A stretch of DNA of 64,000 nt from Sphagnum compactum (Eukaryota > Bryophyta > Sphagnopsida > Sphagnales): positions 8,494,001 through 8,558,000 of the forward strand of contig OZ234497.1 in the NCBI GenBank assembly GCA_965153455.1, read 5' to 3'. Below the pieces are notes generated by a model, which had not been told where the DNA came from, ran no database searches, and was given only the letters and a program-made list of their open reading frames with translations. The translations under genes were made by a program, and so were the position numbers. Positions 23,952 to 39,433 of the stretch are shown here, one piece after another. The first letter of the stretch is position 1. Each line of letters starts with the position of its first letter.

Positions 23952-24322
23952 GAGCATCTCCACCGGTGCTCAGTATGTGACTCCAGACAGTAAAATTTAT
24001 TGTAAAAAAGTCAAAATGTGCTAGTTTAGCTCAGGAAATTGGTTTTTCTGCACCAAATTCATGCAGCTTGCCGTGGTTGGTAAATGGCACAATACAGTTT
24101 TGCACCTCCAAAAAAGAGTGTAATAAATTGGACCTGACTGCGGCTGAGTATTTCTGATTGGTCGATCATAATGATTGGTCCAGGTGGTTTGCTATTAGTA
24201 GTCCCCACGCATATGCAGTTCCAGCTATAGTTTTATTGGTGGGGTTGCCAAAACAAACAGCTAAACTTAGACATTCAATTTTATTATCCAGAGTGACATA
24301 CTGGGCACCGGTGGAGATGCTC
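23952..24322. mobile_element. Intact MITE, 371 bp, TAA target-site duplication
   Basis: Terminal inverted repeats of about 30 bp begin GAGCATCTCCACCGGTGCTC at 23952 and end with the near-perfect inverse at 24322. The similarity continues inward through CAGTATGT and ACTC. It is flanked by TAA at 23949-23951 and 24323-24325. It encodes no protein. Size, termini and 3-bp target site fit a PIF/Harbinger-derived MITE. The reverse complement aligns over most of its length with the degraded element at 7132-7641. Confidence 0.9.
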
Positions 24323-24806
24323 TAAATACCCCATTTTATTACCTGTTAAAACTAGTTTGAAATAGTAAAATCTAGCTCTTGAGGGACGTCCTGAAGTGTA
24401 AGTAGCTTCTTTAACCATGGGCATATTTACCAGCCCAAAAGGAATTTCACACTATTTGACTGCAATACTTCATCCAAAATATGTCGTCCATTGACAATTC
24501 CAGCTAACTAAAATGTGAAGATCATTATAAAAACTTAATTATTTCATTCTTTTTTTTAATAATTATCTCGTTCTTTTCCTCTCCCCACTAACATTGATTT
24601 TTAAACAAATAAATTAACATGTGTTTTTTTCATGTTCATAATATTTGTATTGTTTTTATTTACTAGGTAATAACTCTTTTGGTATAACAATAATAATAAT
24701 GAACTCTTGGAAACCATATGGAAACATAAAGGAAAAAAAATTTAATTAAAAATGTCGAACGTGACTGATAATGTGAAGGAACGTGGAGCCCAAGTTCTTA
24801 AGAGAA
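24323..24806. other. AT-rich intergenic DNA, nothing recognised
   Basis: Unique-looking sequence between the MITE and the repeat array upstream of the arabinogalactan peptide gene. No gene is seen. Confidence 0.4.
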
Positions 24807-25110
24807 TTTAGGTTCAAACAATGATGTTTCACCTAGATGATATTCTTAGATGAAACTCATCCTGAGGATGAGTTTGTGTTGTACGTTTAGCTGGGCTTGC
24901 GAGATAAATTAGGTTCAAACAATGATGTCTCACCTAGATGACATTTTTGGATGAAATCCATCCAAGAGGACGAATTTCTGTGTATGTTTTGCTCGGCTTG
25001 CGTAGGAGGTAAACTTTGGGTTCCAAACAATTCACTGTCCAAGTGGATGATACTTTTGGATGACATTTACTGAAGATGAAGCCTTCGTGTCTTTTTAGCT
25101 TGGCTGCGTA
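24807..25110. repeat. Degenerate 100-bp tandem repeat, 3 copies
   Basis: Copies begin at about 24811, 24912 and 25018 with variants of GGTTCAAACAATGATGTCTC. Each continues through a version of CACCTAGATGACATTTTTGG and ends near a version of GCTCGGCTTGCG. The copies become less alike toward the gene. The array sits about 0.65-0.95 kb upstream of the arabinogalactan peptide start codon. Confidence 0.7.
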
Positions 25111-25140
25111 TGACCGCGGTATTGCCATTGCGTTGTTTGC

Positions 25141-25202
25141 CGTTGGAGCGCAAGACAGCTGCGGTGTTGTGCGTTGGAGCGCAAGAGCGCTGCGGTGTTG
25201 CA
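25141..25202. repeat. 31-bp tandem duplication
   Basis: Two adjacent copies of CGTTGGAGCGCAAGA followed by a variable 4-base stretch and TGCGGTGTTG, at 25141-25171 and 25172-25202, with only a few differences. Confidence 0.8.
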
Positions 25203-25292
25203 CTTAAAACCTCTCCCTGGTCTCTCGTGCAGCGTCGTTGCCATCGCTTCTTCGGCGCGCTTCATCCTACAGTATTCTTCTTTTCCTTATTT

Positions 25293-25478
25293 TGCTGTAG
25301 AGAATTTCTTCCGTCGCATTCTTGTCTCATTGTCGTTGCATCGGAAGCGGTTCTTGGATTTCATTGCTCAGGGACCGTGCATTCTTGCTGTAGAGAATTT
25401 CTTCCGTCGCATTCTTGTCTCATTGTCGTCGCATCGGGAGCGGTTCTTGGACTTCATTGCTCAGGGAGCGTGCATTCT
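25293..25478. repeat. 93-bp tandem duplication in leader/promoter of the AG-peptide gene
   Basis: Copy 1 (25293-25385) and copy 2 (25386-25478) start TGCTGTAGAGAATTTCTTCC and differ at only about four positions, so the duplication is recent. It lies 273-458 bp before the start codon, in the probable 5' UTR or core promoter. Frames crossing it (25110-25619) have no domain and are taken as non-coding. Confidence 0.9.
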
Positions 25479-25750
25479 CGTTTTGTGTTCTTCTTTCTGT
25501 TTTCGGGTTTTTTTTCTTTTTTCTTTTTTTTAACCCCCCTCATTCTTTATGCGGAATTTTTTCTTGCTTATGTGATCTGCTTCCATAAGAGTGGCAGGTT
25601 TTCATTGCAGGTATCCTGATATTAGAGGCTTGCTTTTGGTTTCTTGTGAAAGAGAGGCGTCATAGAAGGGGAAGTAACGACGGTGGGATAGTAACGGAAG
25701 CGCCTTCTTGCGCAAAGCAGTGAACACGAGTTTGTGGAAAGGAAGTGGAA

Positions 25751-25966
25751 ATGACGAGAACTATGATGCAGTTCGCGGCTTTGTTGGTTTGTTTGATGGG
25801 AGCGCTATTACCTGCAGTGCATGCACAAGCGGAGGGACCTGCAGTGCCTCCGACCAGCAACGGATCGACTATCGACCAGGGGATTGCATATGTTATGTTG
25901 TTTCTGGCACTCGTATTGACATACATTATCCATCCTCTGGAGTCTATCCCCTACAATCTTTTCTAG
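25751..25966 (+). CDS. Arabinogalactan peptide (AGP16/20/41-like, GPI-anchored)
   Basis: AG peptides are very short cell-surface proteoglycan backbones; the mature part is glycosylated on hydroxyproline and attached to the membrane by a GPI anchor. The product is 71 residues. Residues 1-25 form a signal peptide (FAALLVCLMGALLPAVHA), with likely cleavage before QAEG. The mature stretch (QAEGPAVPPTSNGS) contains the expected Pro-Ala, Val-Pro and Pro-Thr pairs. Then comes the family hallmark TIDQGIAYVMLFLALVLTY, which acts as the GPI-signal hydrophobic tail. Family members usually stop soon after the LTY(L/I)IH motif; this one has ten more residues (PLESIPYNLF), which is unusual. The start is the ATG at 25751; a frame-open GTG six bases upstream is not used. 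It appears single-exon and intact. Confidence 0.93.
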   Translation: MTRTMMQFAALLVCLMGALLPAVHAQAEGPAVPPTSNGSTIDQGIAYVMLFLALVLTYIIHPLESIPYNLF

Positions 25967-27299
25967 GACGGCGGCAGCGTCGTGAGGAGGCCCTGTTGTC
26001 AATGACGTCGTCCAATCTGGGAAGTGATAATAGTAGTTCGGTTATTGCTCCTCACGAGAAGCGCATTGTCGGAACGTGTTATTCGTAGATGACTTTTGAA
26101 TCTGTCTCTGTTTTTTCTCTGATGTAGAAGAACCCGCACAGGCTGAGTGCTGTACAATAGCATTTCATTTGGATTCCATTCTTTTGTTCCGGTAATGTGA
26201 CTGTAATGCTTGTGGAGCCTCTTTTCTCTATGTGTCATGGAATCTGTCAACTGTTTCCCTGATGGTCTCAAGATGTCTTTCTTTTGCATTTCTTTTGGAT
26301 TGCTAATGCTAAATCTTCTTCTTGGACCTTGCCATTGATTCTATTCAATCCCTGAAAGTCCCCTGTTCAGATGTATGATGATGACTCACAGCCTTGAAAT
26401 CATGACTTTCAACATTCTTGGAATTCAGCCCAGACAATTTTTCCAGTGTTGATTTTGTTGGAGGCAATGCAATCTTCTTGAGATTTCTGGTGAACGAAGA
26501 CACAAGGTTCAGCAGTGTGAGTCCTTTGTTTTCAGATTGAACCTGGGTGTGGTGAATATCCAACAAACTATTAGATCTTGAGAGTTTTCGGAGTTCAGTA
26601 ATGTTCCAGATGATGCTCCTAGAGAGAATATCATCCTTTTGTGAAGAACTCTTTGGCATGTGAAGTTAAGACAATATAGCTCTACCTACTTGATTGGAAC
26701 TGCAAAACTGGGAGATTGGAGCAGATTTTGCAAGGACGAACAAGGTGGACACTGAGCTGACTTTGTACTGCACCTTGTTCATATGAGGTTCACATTGCTT
26801 ACCTACCACTTTTGTACTGCAAAATTTTAGGGTTTAAAGAATCTCAGATATGGACCAATATCTGTGAGTACTCTTCACAGTTCACTTCTGTGAACTTTTG
26901 AATGTTGGAAACACAAAATTGTTCTTGATTGTTGTAAATTCCGGAAATGAAGTAGCTGCTTCTGTCCTGTATGTGGAATTGAAGAATAGTGTGCCTGAAG
27001 TTGGGACATTAAATACATGTTGTATTTGTGTTGAATTCCAAATGCTGTCAATTCTCAGCACTCATATTTATATTGTGAGGCAATCATCAGTTACAAATTT
27101 GCAAATATAAGATATCTGCAGCCATGTGACTAATTTGCTGAATCATTTAAATCTACAGGTTTGCTCTGTTTATGGTAATAGAATCATTGGAAGATATAAT
27201 CACAAAGAGTCTCACAGTGCTCTACTCATCCCTGGTTTGTGGCAGGAGATGTACTGTGTGTTTTGATATGGAAAAATCTGCATGGTAAACATCTCTATG
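25967..27299. other. 3' flank of the AG-peptide gene, no other gene supported
   Basis: Presumably the 3' UTR followed by intergenic DNA. Frames such as 26345-26659 (-) and 26898-27110 (+) have no recognised domain. Confidence 0.4.
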
Positions 27300-31407
<4,108 letters not shown>

Positions 31408-32272
31408 CTTGCACAAAGTCTATATGATTCTTTTGTATCTCTTCTTCTGGTGACATCTTATACACAAATCTTTGCAAGGGGTGTAGAACCAGAGCATCCT
31501 CATCATGAGATATCAAATCTTCAAAGGGTTCATAATGTACAAAGAACCAAATTGGGGTACACTTTGCGTCAAGCCAAAGAACCAAGTGGGTGTGGTTTCT
31601 TTCACAATTTACTAATAAAACCCATTTGTGTACTTAATCCATTACAAAGGACAATCACACACTTGCATGTGGGACTCCATCAAAGTGGGGTTCATTTTTG
31701 TGTACATATTTGATCTAGGAACGTCTAAAAGGAGTGATTTGTAGGACCCAATTGAAACATGGGTCCATCTTCTGTACTTCTGTTGTTGTAAAGGGGGGAT
31801 CTGTTGAAACTTTATTCCAGGACATGGTGGGTTAGGATCAACAATGACAACAAAGTGCCACAAATTTCAGGCTTATTTCAATTGTAGGCTATTGCCTAGT
31901 ATAGCAGGCATTACACCCATGCGAACATATGTTGGAGAATGAGATCCAAGCTTCGCTCAAGGTGTAATGCCCCTTCTGCCAATGCATTACCCCACCTCAT
32001 AAATGACCAGACACTCTCCTCATGACTCCTGACCTCCCCACATGTATGTACTATGGTGAGAAATTGCTTCTCAAGAAATAAAATGCACTATTGTATGGGA
32101 TGGTCAGTTTCAGCAAGTTCGCAAGTGTTGAGATCAATTAATTTTAAGCTACAAGACCATTTCGACACTTGAATTAAAACATTTTAAGGTTCAACACATT
32201 AGGTTTCTCAAATATTTTGATTCTAGTTTTTTCATATGTGTTTATTGGCCTTGCCTTCCAAGGCAAAGATAT
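31408..32272. other. Intergenic DNA upstream of the GH1 relic
   Basis: Overlapping short frames on both strands (31379-31863) have no recognised domain. It may contain the former promoter of the beta-glucosidase gene. Confidence 0.4.
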
Positions 32273-32570
32273 TGTGTTTAGATTCATTATAGAGTATAGT
32301 AGCTTAAGGGATTTTTATTGGCCCCTACTAGGTAATAACAATAGGTCTGTTTTTATATGAGGTATTTTGAAAGATGATATTTTGGGTTGTGTTGAAACTT
32401 TAGATTGGTTGTAGAGTTATAATATCTTGAAGGAATTTGGTTTCTTTGAGAGGATTTTTTAAGAATTATATTTTTCCATGGTGAAATATTTGAGTTTCCA
32501 TAATTCTTGTTTTGCCTTAAGATACTTTTCAATGTAAATGGCAAGGACACATTGTGACACATCCCTTGTT
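32273..32570 (-). repeat. Dispersed repeat copy 2 (inverse of 14290-14595)
   Basis: The reverse complement matches 14290-14595 along its whole length, with both boundaries agreeing (TGTGTTTAGATTCAT here to CCCTTGTT). The sequences outside these limits are unrelated, so the limits are probably true element ends. Confidence 0.8.
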
Positions 32571-34137
32571 GTTCATTACTTTTTCATTAGCAGAACTCTT
32601 CCATAAGATATCTTGAGATTATCATTCACAACTAAATTTATTATTTCTTAATTTGGACTAGATTTTGTCCCCACTACTTTTTAGTTATCGAGATTTTTTT
32701 TCTCTCTAAAGATTTATTTCTCCTCTCAAGAAATGTGAACCCATAACTCACATTACACAACATGGACCAGTTTTCACGTTTTCATTGCTGGAATTTGAAA
32801 CTTCTAGAATATTCATCTATGTGGATTATAAATTTTCATATGATTCATCAAAATTCTCATGAATTTTTTGAGAATTCTCTTCATTTAAATAATTGAATGC
32901 CCTTCGTTTTCTAAAACAACCTAATGACCTATGAATTCTAGTAGAATTTAAAGGCCTTTAGGTTAACATCCAAATGCTAGAAAAGGGAACTTGGTAGCCA
33001 CCAAGTTCTCTTTTGGTCAAATGTCGGGAGAAAAGGAACATTTGGCAACCACCAAGTGGCTTTTCCCCTTTTTTTTCTTAGTTGATGTCTTATTTGTTCT
33101 GAGATGTAATTTTTGTTTTCTTTAAATAATCGAAGTGTTTTCCATATGAGCATTGATGCATTTCCATTTTGAAAATTATGTCGAATTTGGAAATTGCCAT
33201 GGAACAAATATTACTGTATCTTTAACTAATGATGTTCGTTGAAATGTTTGTTATATGAAATCAAAGGTTGAGAAATTAGGTTTTCTTCATGTTTTTGTTG
33301 CAACAAGCAATGAATTTGTGAACGTGTTGTTGACCATTGAAGGCAAATGATTATAAACATTGTGCATATGCCAGAATCTATAATCATCAATCTACCTCGT
33401 AGTGTAACTTTTGATTTCAACACCCATTCATGGTAAAGTTCAATTTTCACCTACATATGCCTTTATTGGTATTCAAGAAAACATCCAACAATTCACCTTA
33501 AGAGGATAATCTAGTTTACATGGTGAGGATTTGGTTATAACTCCTTTGATAATTCTTTTTAACGGTGATGTGCACTACGATGTGAAGCATAAGCTTGGCT
33601 TTGAAAGTTTAAATCAATTTCCAAATAGAAAATCACTTGAATGCATGGTGTTGGTCTTAATAATATTTGTTATTTCATTTTGTTTTATCATCAATATAAA
33701 TACTTGATATATGTCTATAAACTCTTTACACCACCATTTTGATTTGAATAGCCCATATCATATAGTCTTTATTCTATTTTCCTTTTTAGAGTAAAGGAAA
33801 ATATCTTGCTTGCCAACTTTCATTATATTGATTTAGTGGTTTTATATGAACATCATTTTGTTAATGAACGTTATTGCATGCAAATCATTTTTTTCCTATA
33901 CAAAGTTAATGTAGATAATTTTATAATGCAAGTAGATCCATTACAATCAATTTCTTCATACAAGTAGTGTTTATAAACAAATAATTTCATAATACATGAA
34001 ATTTGTCAACACAAGTAGCTTTTGAAAACAAGACATTTTTCAATATAAAAAAAAATTCACATCAAATTTTCTTTCAACAAAATCTTTTTTTTCAATACAA
34101 GCAATTTTTCTAACACAAGTAGTTTTTCAAGACAAGT
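32571..34137. other. AT-rich intergenic DNA, nothing recognised
   Basis: No gene is seen. The word ACAAGTAGTTTTT and variants recur loosely at 33920-34135, just before the GT microsatellite. Confidence 0.4.
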
Positions 34138-34138
34138 A

Positions 34139-34140
<2 letters not shown>

Positions 34141-34173
<33 letters not shown>
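34141..34173. repeat. (GT)n microsatellite, about 16 units
   Basis: An uninterrupted GT dinucleotide run, followed by a few broken GT units at 34188-34215. Confidence 0.95.
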
Positions 34174-34179
<6 letters not shown>

Positions 34180-34479
34180 AATAACTTTCATGTGTGTATG
34201 GACATGTGTTTGTGAAAGTAATGTGGTTGGTTTTAAATATAGACATGCATTTAATTTTAATTCATAATAATGGAAACATTTACATCATATCTTGTCCATT
34301 CATCATTTGAACATTTATTACTTGCATATGATCTTCATTTAGTTTCAACATATAAATATAAAGTGAGCAATTGTATTTTCAAATATATATATATAATCAA
34401 ATATGGTCCCTTCAAATGAAGCAAGATAATGTGGCATATTTAAGTCAATGTTTGTTATTGAATACAAAGAAACCCAATA

Positions 34480-34900
34480 ATGTCAAGTGTTCAAGAATTA
34501 AATTCAAGTTTTTTGTTTGACTTGCATCAAGGTACAATTATAAATGAAAATGAAAATGTGAAAAAAATGACACAAAATGTTACAATGGGAGGTTTGTGGG
34601 GAGATTTCATTGCAAATTTTTTGAACAACAAAATATTTAGAAAGGCCAACTTATGTTTGGAATTAAACATCAAAACATATAATGTCTCAATGTCTGAATT
34701 TGTCCCATTACATATAACTTACAATTCTTGACATTTTGAACCGATTGAATATGTTAATGTTATAGCTTGGTTTTTACCTACTTTTGAGACAAATGATCCC
34801 AAAATTATAACAAATTTGGATGAATTTTTGTCTATTTTAGAATCAATGATACAATGCCATCTTGTTCAAGTCTTGGATTCAAATTTGCATTTTTATTAAA
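34480..34900 (+). other. Degraded coding remnant, faintly OTU-protease-like
   Basis: An 83-codon frame (34480-34731) ends in a stop directly before HFEPIEY. Across the stop it reads GGLWGDFIANFL, a spacer, then VPLHITYNS-HFEPI. This weakly recalls the WGD...(H/N)HY/HFE C-terminal half of OTU cysteine proteases. No catalytic-cysteine block was found upstream. The similarity may be chance in AT-rich DNA; no function is assigned. Confidence 0.15.
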
Positions 34901-37900
34901 ATGATAAATTTGATTATGAATTGATGAACATTTTGACAAATGATTTGTTATTCGAAATTATGGTTTTTTAAGAGGTTCAAATTGAATAATTTGTCATTTT
35001 TTATTAATGGACATGTACATTTTGATTAAAGGCTAAGGGTTGAATGACACAACTATTTTTTGATTAATCAACTTGATTATAGTGGTTTATTTTATTAGAT
35101 ACATCTAGTCAAGTTGTACAACCTTAATCAAAATGGCCAATGGTCTTTTGTTGGCTCTACCCATAGGGAAGAGAGTACGCATATATGCAGGATTTGGACT
35201 TGGGGATAAAATTTTGGCTCATTCATTAGCCAATGTGGAGATGACAAATGTTCACTGAATAAAAATTTCACATGGATGTAATTTTCCATGTTTGGGTGGA
35301 TGTAACCCTACGTACATTAGGTTTTCAGGTAGTTGAATGTTATAGGTTTTGATAACCATCGTAGAAGTTGAAAGGATTCTTCAACCAAGCTCTCTGTTAT
35401 TGGAATTATAACTATTGATCATCCAAAGATGCCGCTACTACTTCAACTCTTCCTACTCCACCACTATTATGTCCTGCATGGTCTTCTTTTGTCTTCTCTG
35501 CTTTCACTTCTATCCTCTCCAAGATCCTTTTTTTTGTTTGGCTTTTTGGAATTACAAAAGTTTGCAACAACTCGAAAAAAATTTAAGAGAATCCAGGTTG
35601 TGCATTTGTAGTCTTCCTCCTCCTAAGCTTAGCCTATATAGCCAAATCGAGTGGGTCTATAGAGATTTATATGTGGTGTGCATTGTTGTTCTCTTTCATT
35701 CTTTACACCCATGTGTGTCAAATATATTTAATGTTATAGATAATAGGTTAAGGTCCATAAAATATATCTTCAAATTTTTTTTGATGGTCTTGATCTTATC
35801 ATGACATGTGATTTTTATCAAACATTCTTTGTGAAGAGTAGTTGGATCTTTCAAAGTATGAAAGATAATGTTAATGCATTAACACCATTTTTTTGGCAAA
35901 CATATGACCAGTGTTATCAACTAAATAAATTTAGGCAACAATTTGATATGTTTCTCATACAAACTTTGAATAAGATTTGTATTATGACAAAAAAAAAAAA
36001 AGATATTAATTTATAGATTCAATTTATATTGATAACCACCAAACAATTTTACTATTCCATATTTTTTTATAAAAATAAACTTGTGCAAAAACATATTGAA
36101 AATATGTTCATTAAAACATCAAGTACCACATTTATTTTCAAAGCAATGGACATTAATTCACCCATCATGCCCACCATCTTACAAACTCTCAAAATAACTA
36201 AGAAAAATTACAATTTTACAATGTACAATTTGTATTAAAAAAAGGTTAAAATTAAATTATGTGTTAGTAATTATGCAACATCTAATCATATTGTTGAATG
36301 GAGTTGATGACATATTTAAAACTTCAAAAAAATATAATGAAAAAATCATAATATTGATAATATTTCAAAATTTTAAAATTGAAACACTAACAAGAGAAAA
36401 AATCAATCATTATTATAATAACAACATTGAATCAAAATGGACACATCAAAGATATAAGAGTTAGTAAGACCCAATAATTTATCATAATAAGAATTAAATT
36501 TTCAATTCAACTTGAATTAGCAAGAACCATCCATCATTCCCAAGGATTGTCACTAGATGAATTGGTTTTTGATTTTACTAATGTTAAAAAATACAAACTA
36601 ACATATATAACTTCGTTTTGCATTCAAACAAAAAAGAAATAAAATTTATTGACTTCTCTCCAACATGAAAACTTTTATGTGGATTCAAGAGTAAATATAC
36701 AAATGAAAAGTTTGAAAACACCTATGATTTGAATTCCATTCATTCTTCAATTTAAAACATTATATCATTATCATATAATTATATTAGTTTTGAATATAAC
36801 TTCTTTACACCAACATTATAAAGACATCAACATGACCATAACCTTCAAATGTTTCACATCTTATACAAACATGAATCACCATGCATCAATCAATGTGCAC
36901 AAAATTATACATTTATCAAAGTATTCATATATTTCAATCCATGATGATCATGGGTTAATGATGATGTATGACATACACATGCCCTTGGCTTCTTTCAATA
37001 CAACTAGTGATGGTTCATAACACATAATAATAACTTTTAATACCAATACACAAAAAAAATACATATTGTATGTGTGCATAAAGTTCATTCATGTTCAAAT
37101 TTTGTATTCCCAAAAAAATTCAAATTATAGTTCAACATTATTTAAAACGTGGTGTAATCATCATTTTAGGATATTTCAATTTTGACATTTTAGAAGACAA
37201 TAATAATGCAAAAGAAAAGAAGTTATTAAAATTTGCAAATAAATTCAAATTAAAATAATAATTCAATGGAAACACCACAAAAGTTGAATTTCAACTAGAT
37301 CATATATGGGTGAATGTTGATGGAAATGAATGCAAATATAGTGTAATTTAAACATGTTGGTCAAATTTTAACAAACCGATTTATATTGCATGAACAAACT
37401 ACCAAACACACTTATAATGTATAACAATACACCATTAACATCTCCAATCTTTTGAAATGTAAAGTGTGTGATTACATGTGCATGTGTGTACATCTTGCAT
37501 GTTCCATCTCGTGACCCCACATGGTTTCAATACCTATTGCCATTAAATGTTTCATCATTTATTGCACATTGAGTCCCTTGTTGGTCACTAGATGCAAAGG
37601 GCACCTCATGGCTTTTATTTCTCGATTTTTCTCAAGGACCACATGCATGAAACTTTTCCATTTGGCAACTATAGGATGGGGAAAAAAAGATATTTTTCTT
37701 TCTGGGTAGGCCCATTAGACATAACATTAGAACACATTTCATTGAAAACCTTAAACCCAAAATGCAACAAAAAGGACATTACATCATATGAAAGTTGCCA
37801 ATCCTCAAACTTGTAAGTGAAACATCATGGAAGCAAAACATAACATAAGAATTAGGAGGGAAACTTTCCCAATTCATTTCATTTAGATTCTATCCATCCA

Positions 37901-37977
37901 TTGTTACCTTTTGTTTAGAACATGGAAGTACTTAGTGTTATGTGTGCATAGTGTGAGGCCTTTCTAGGGATGTAGTG
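34901..37977. other. AT-rich intergenic DNA, nothing recognised
   Basis: Several Asn/Lys/Ile-rich frames on + (35415-35804, 35801-36464, 36790-37020) reflect base composition and carry no motif I recognise. TE-derived material is likely but not demonstrable. Confidence 0.4.
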
Positions 37978-38052
37978 TGGGTAGGTCCTACCCACCTACC
38001 TAGGTAGGTAGGTAGCTAAGTAGGTAGGTAGGACCTACCAACCTACCTACCG
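37978..38052. repeat. Palindromic GGTA/TACC tetranucleotide repeat
   Basis: Runs of GGTA and TACC alternate in both directions (for example GGTAGGTCCTACCCACCTAC, then GTAGGTAGGTAGG). The stretch can therefore fold on itself in several registers. It has no coding sense. Confidence 0.85.
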
Positions 38053-39433
38053 ATGCTTATGTATCGATGTATTTAATTACTTAAATAATTATATTCTTCA
38101 AAATTCAATTAATATGCCATGTGACAATTTTTGATACATCACATGTCACAATCTAAAACCATATGAAATGAATAATCATAATGGATGGTGGAGATCAATA
38201 TTTCAAAACCAAAATAATTTTCACCCAAAAATCCCCATAATACCACATGTCAAATTTTGATGGATTGATTAAAAGTGATGTCAACATGACATTACCATGG
38301 TAGTTGTAAACTAGTTGCATTAGAGTTGTACAATAGTTATTTTTACATAATTGTAATTAAGCTGAATGAGTTGCATATGTATACGGTTTCACATATGGTG
38401 AATTACATTCATTGCAACTCATACGACTTGTCCAATAGTATTCACATTCATGAAAATACATTGAGTTACAATGAGTTGCAACTAGTTATTGCAATTCAGA
38501 AAACCAATTGCAAGGTTAGTTACAAATCACTTCATTTTTTCATAATGTTTATAATTCCATTAAGTCAAAATTTCAAAATTTTGCATGACTTTTGAAATGT
38601 GTTTGTGAGTACTATACATTTCTTTTTATTGGGATTGTTTTGTTCAAATTCAATAATGAAAGGTTAATGTAACCTTTGGCAGAACCAACACCTACATAGA
38701 TACCAAGGTAAAAAAATAGTGAACTTGGTGGGTATGCGATTAAGCTAATAATTACAAGCTCTAGGTTTTTGAAATTATTATAAGATCAAAGAATTGCAAG
38801 TTTTGGTTATTTTCAATACCTTCAAATTGGCAAATTTTGTGACAAAATCATTGTTTTTACAAAAAAGGGTTATTTTAAATTAAATTTTCTTAATTTTGAA
38901 AACCATGGTTGTAATATTAAAGAAAAATGGGAGCAATAAGGACCGATTGAAGTTTGATGTGGTTTCTAATACTCAACCAACACCACTGAATTAAGCCTTA
39001 CTTGTTTTAAAAATTATTCTTGAACATTACATATGTCCCACCCTAGAACTAAATCAAGGTATTGGAATCCAAAGTAAACATTAATGTGATTAAATAGGTC
39101 CAACACAGTTAAATTTGTGAGGCAACTAACATACTTCTTTTCAAGAAATATGACCTTGAATTCAAAGTTGTTAAGGAAATCTGTTAAACGGGTTGTTTCA
39201 TCTGATTCTTCCGAGTATTTGAATAGAAGATAAAGCAAGTTGCAAACTCAAAATCTGTTACAATCATGTGCAAGAATTTGGATTCACTTCTCTATTATAT
39301 CACCAGATGTGATGTGGATAAGAAGCAGCAATTCAAAAACCAAATTGACTGCAGCAGTCAGACAGGGAATGTCGATGCTTAAAAACTCATGTTCCAGTAG
39401 TATCACTTCATGCACCAATCAAAGACAAATATC
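38053..39433. other. Intergenic DNA and 3' flank of the aldo-keto reductase gene
   Basis: AT-rich DNA with no gene. The right end, from about 39240, is less AT-rich and probably belongs to the 3' UTR of the minus-strand reductase gene. Confidence 0.4.

Noticed and set aside
25110-25619. 169- and 119-codon + frames upstream of the AG peptide
   Set aside because: They are opened by the 93-bp duplication and have no domain; the two copies are better seen as leader or promoter DNA.
25708-26088. 126-codon + frame overlapping the arabinogalactan peptide
   Set aside because: It runs in a different frame over the well-supported peptide and its Cys/Ser-rich translation has no family features.
35415-35804. 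129-codon + frame, hydrophobic and Cys-rich
   Set aside because: It has no recognised motif and composition follows local AT/CT-rich sequence; not supported as a gene.
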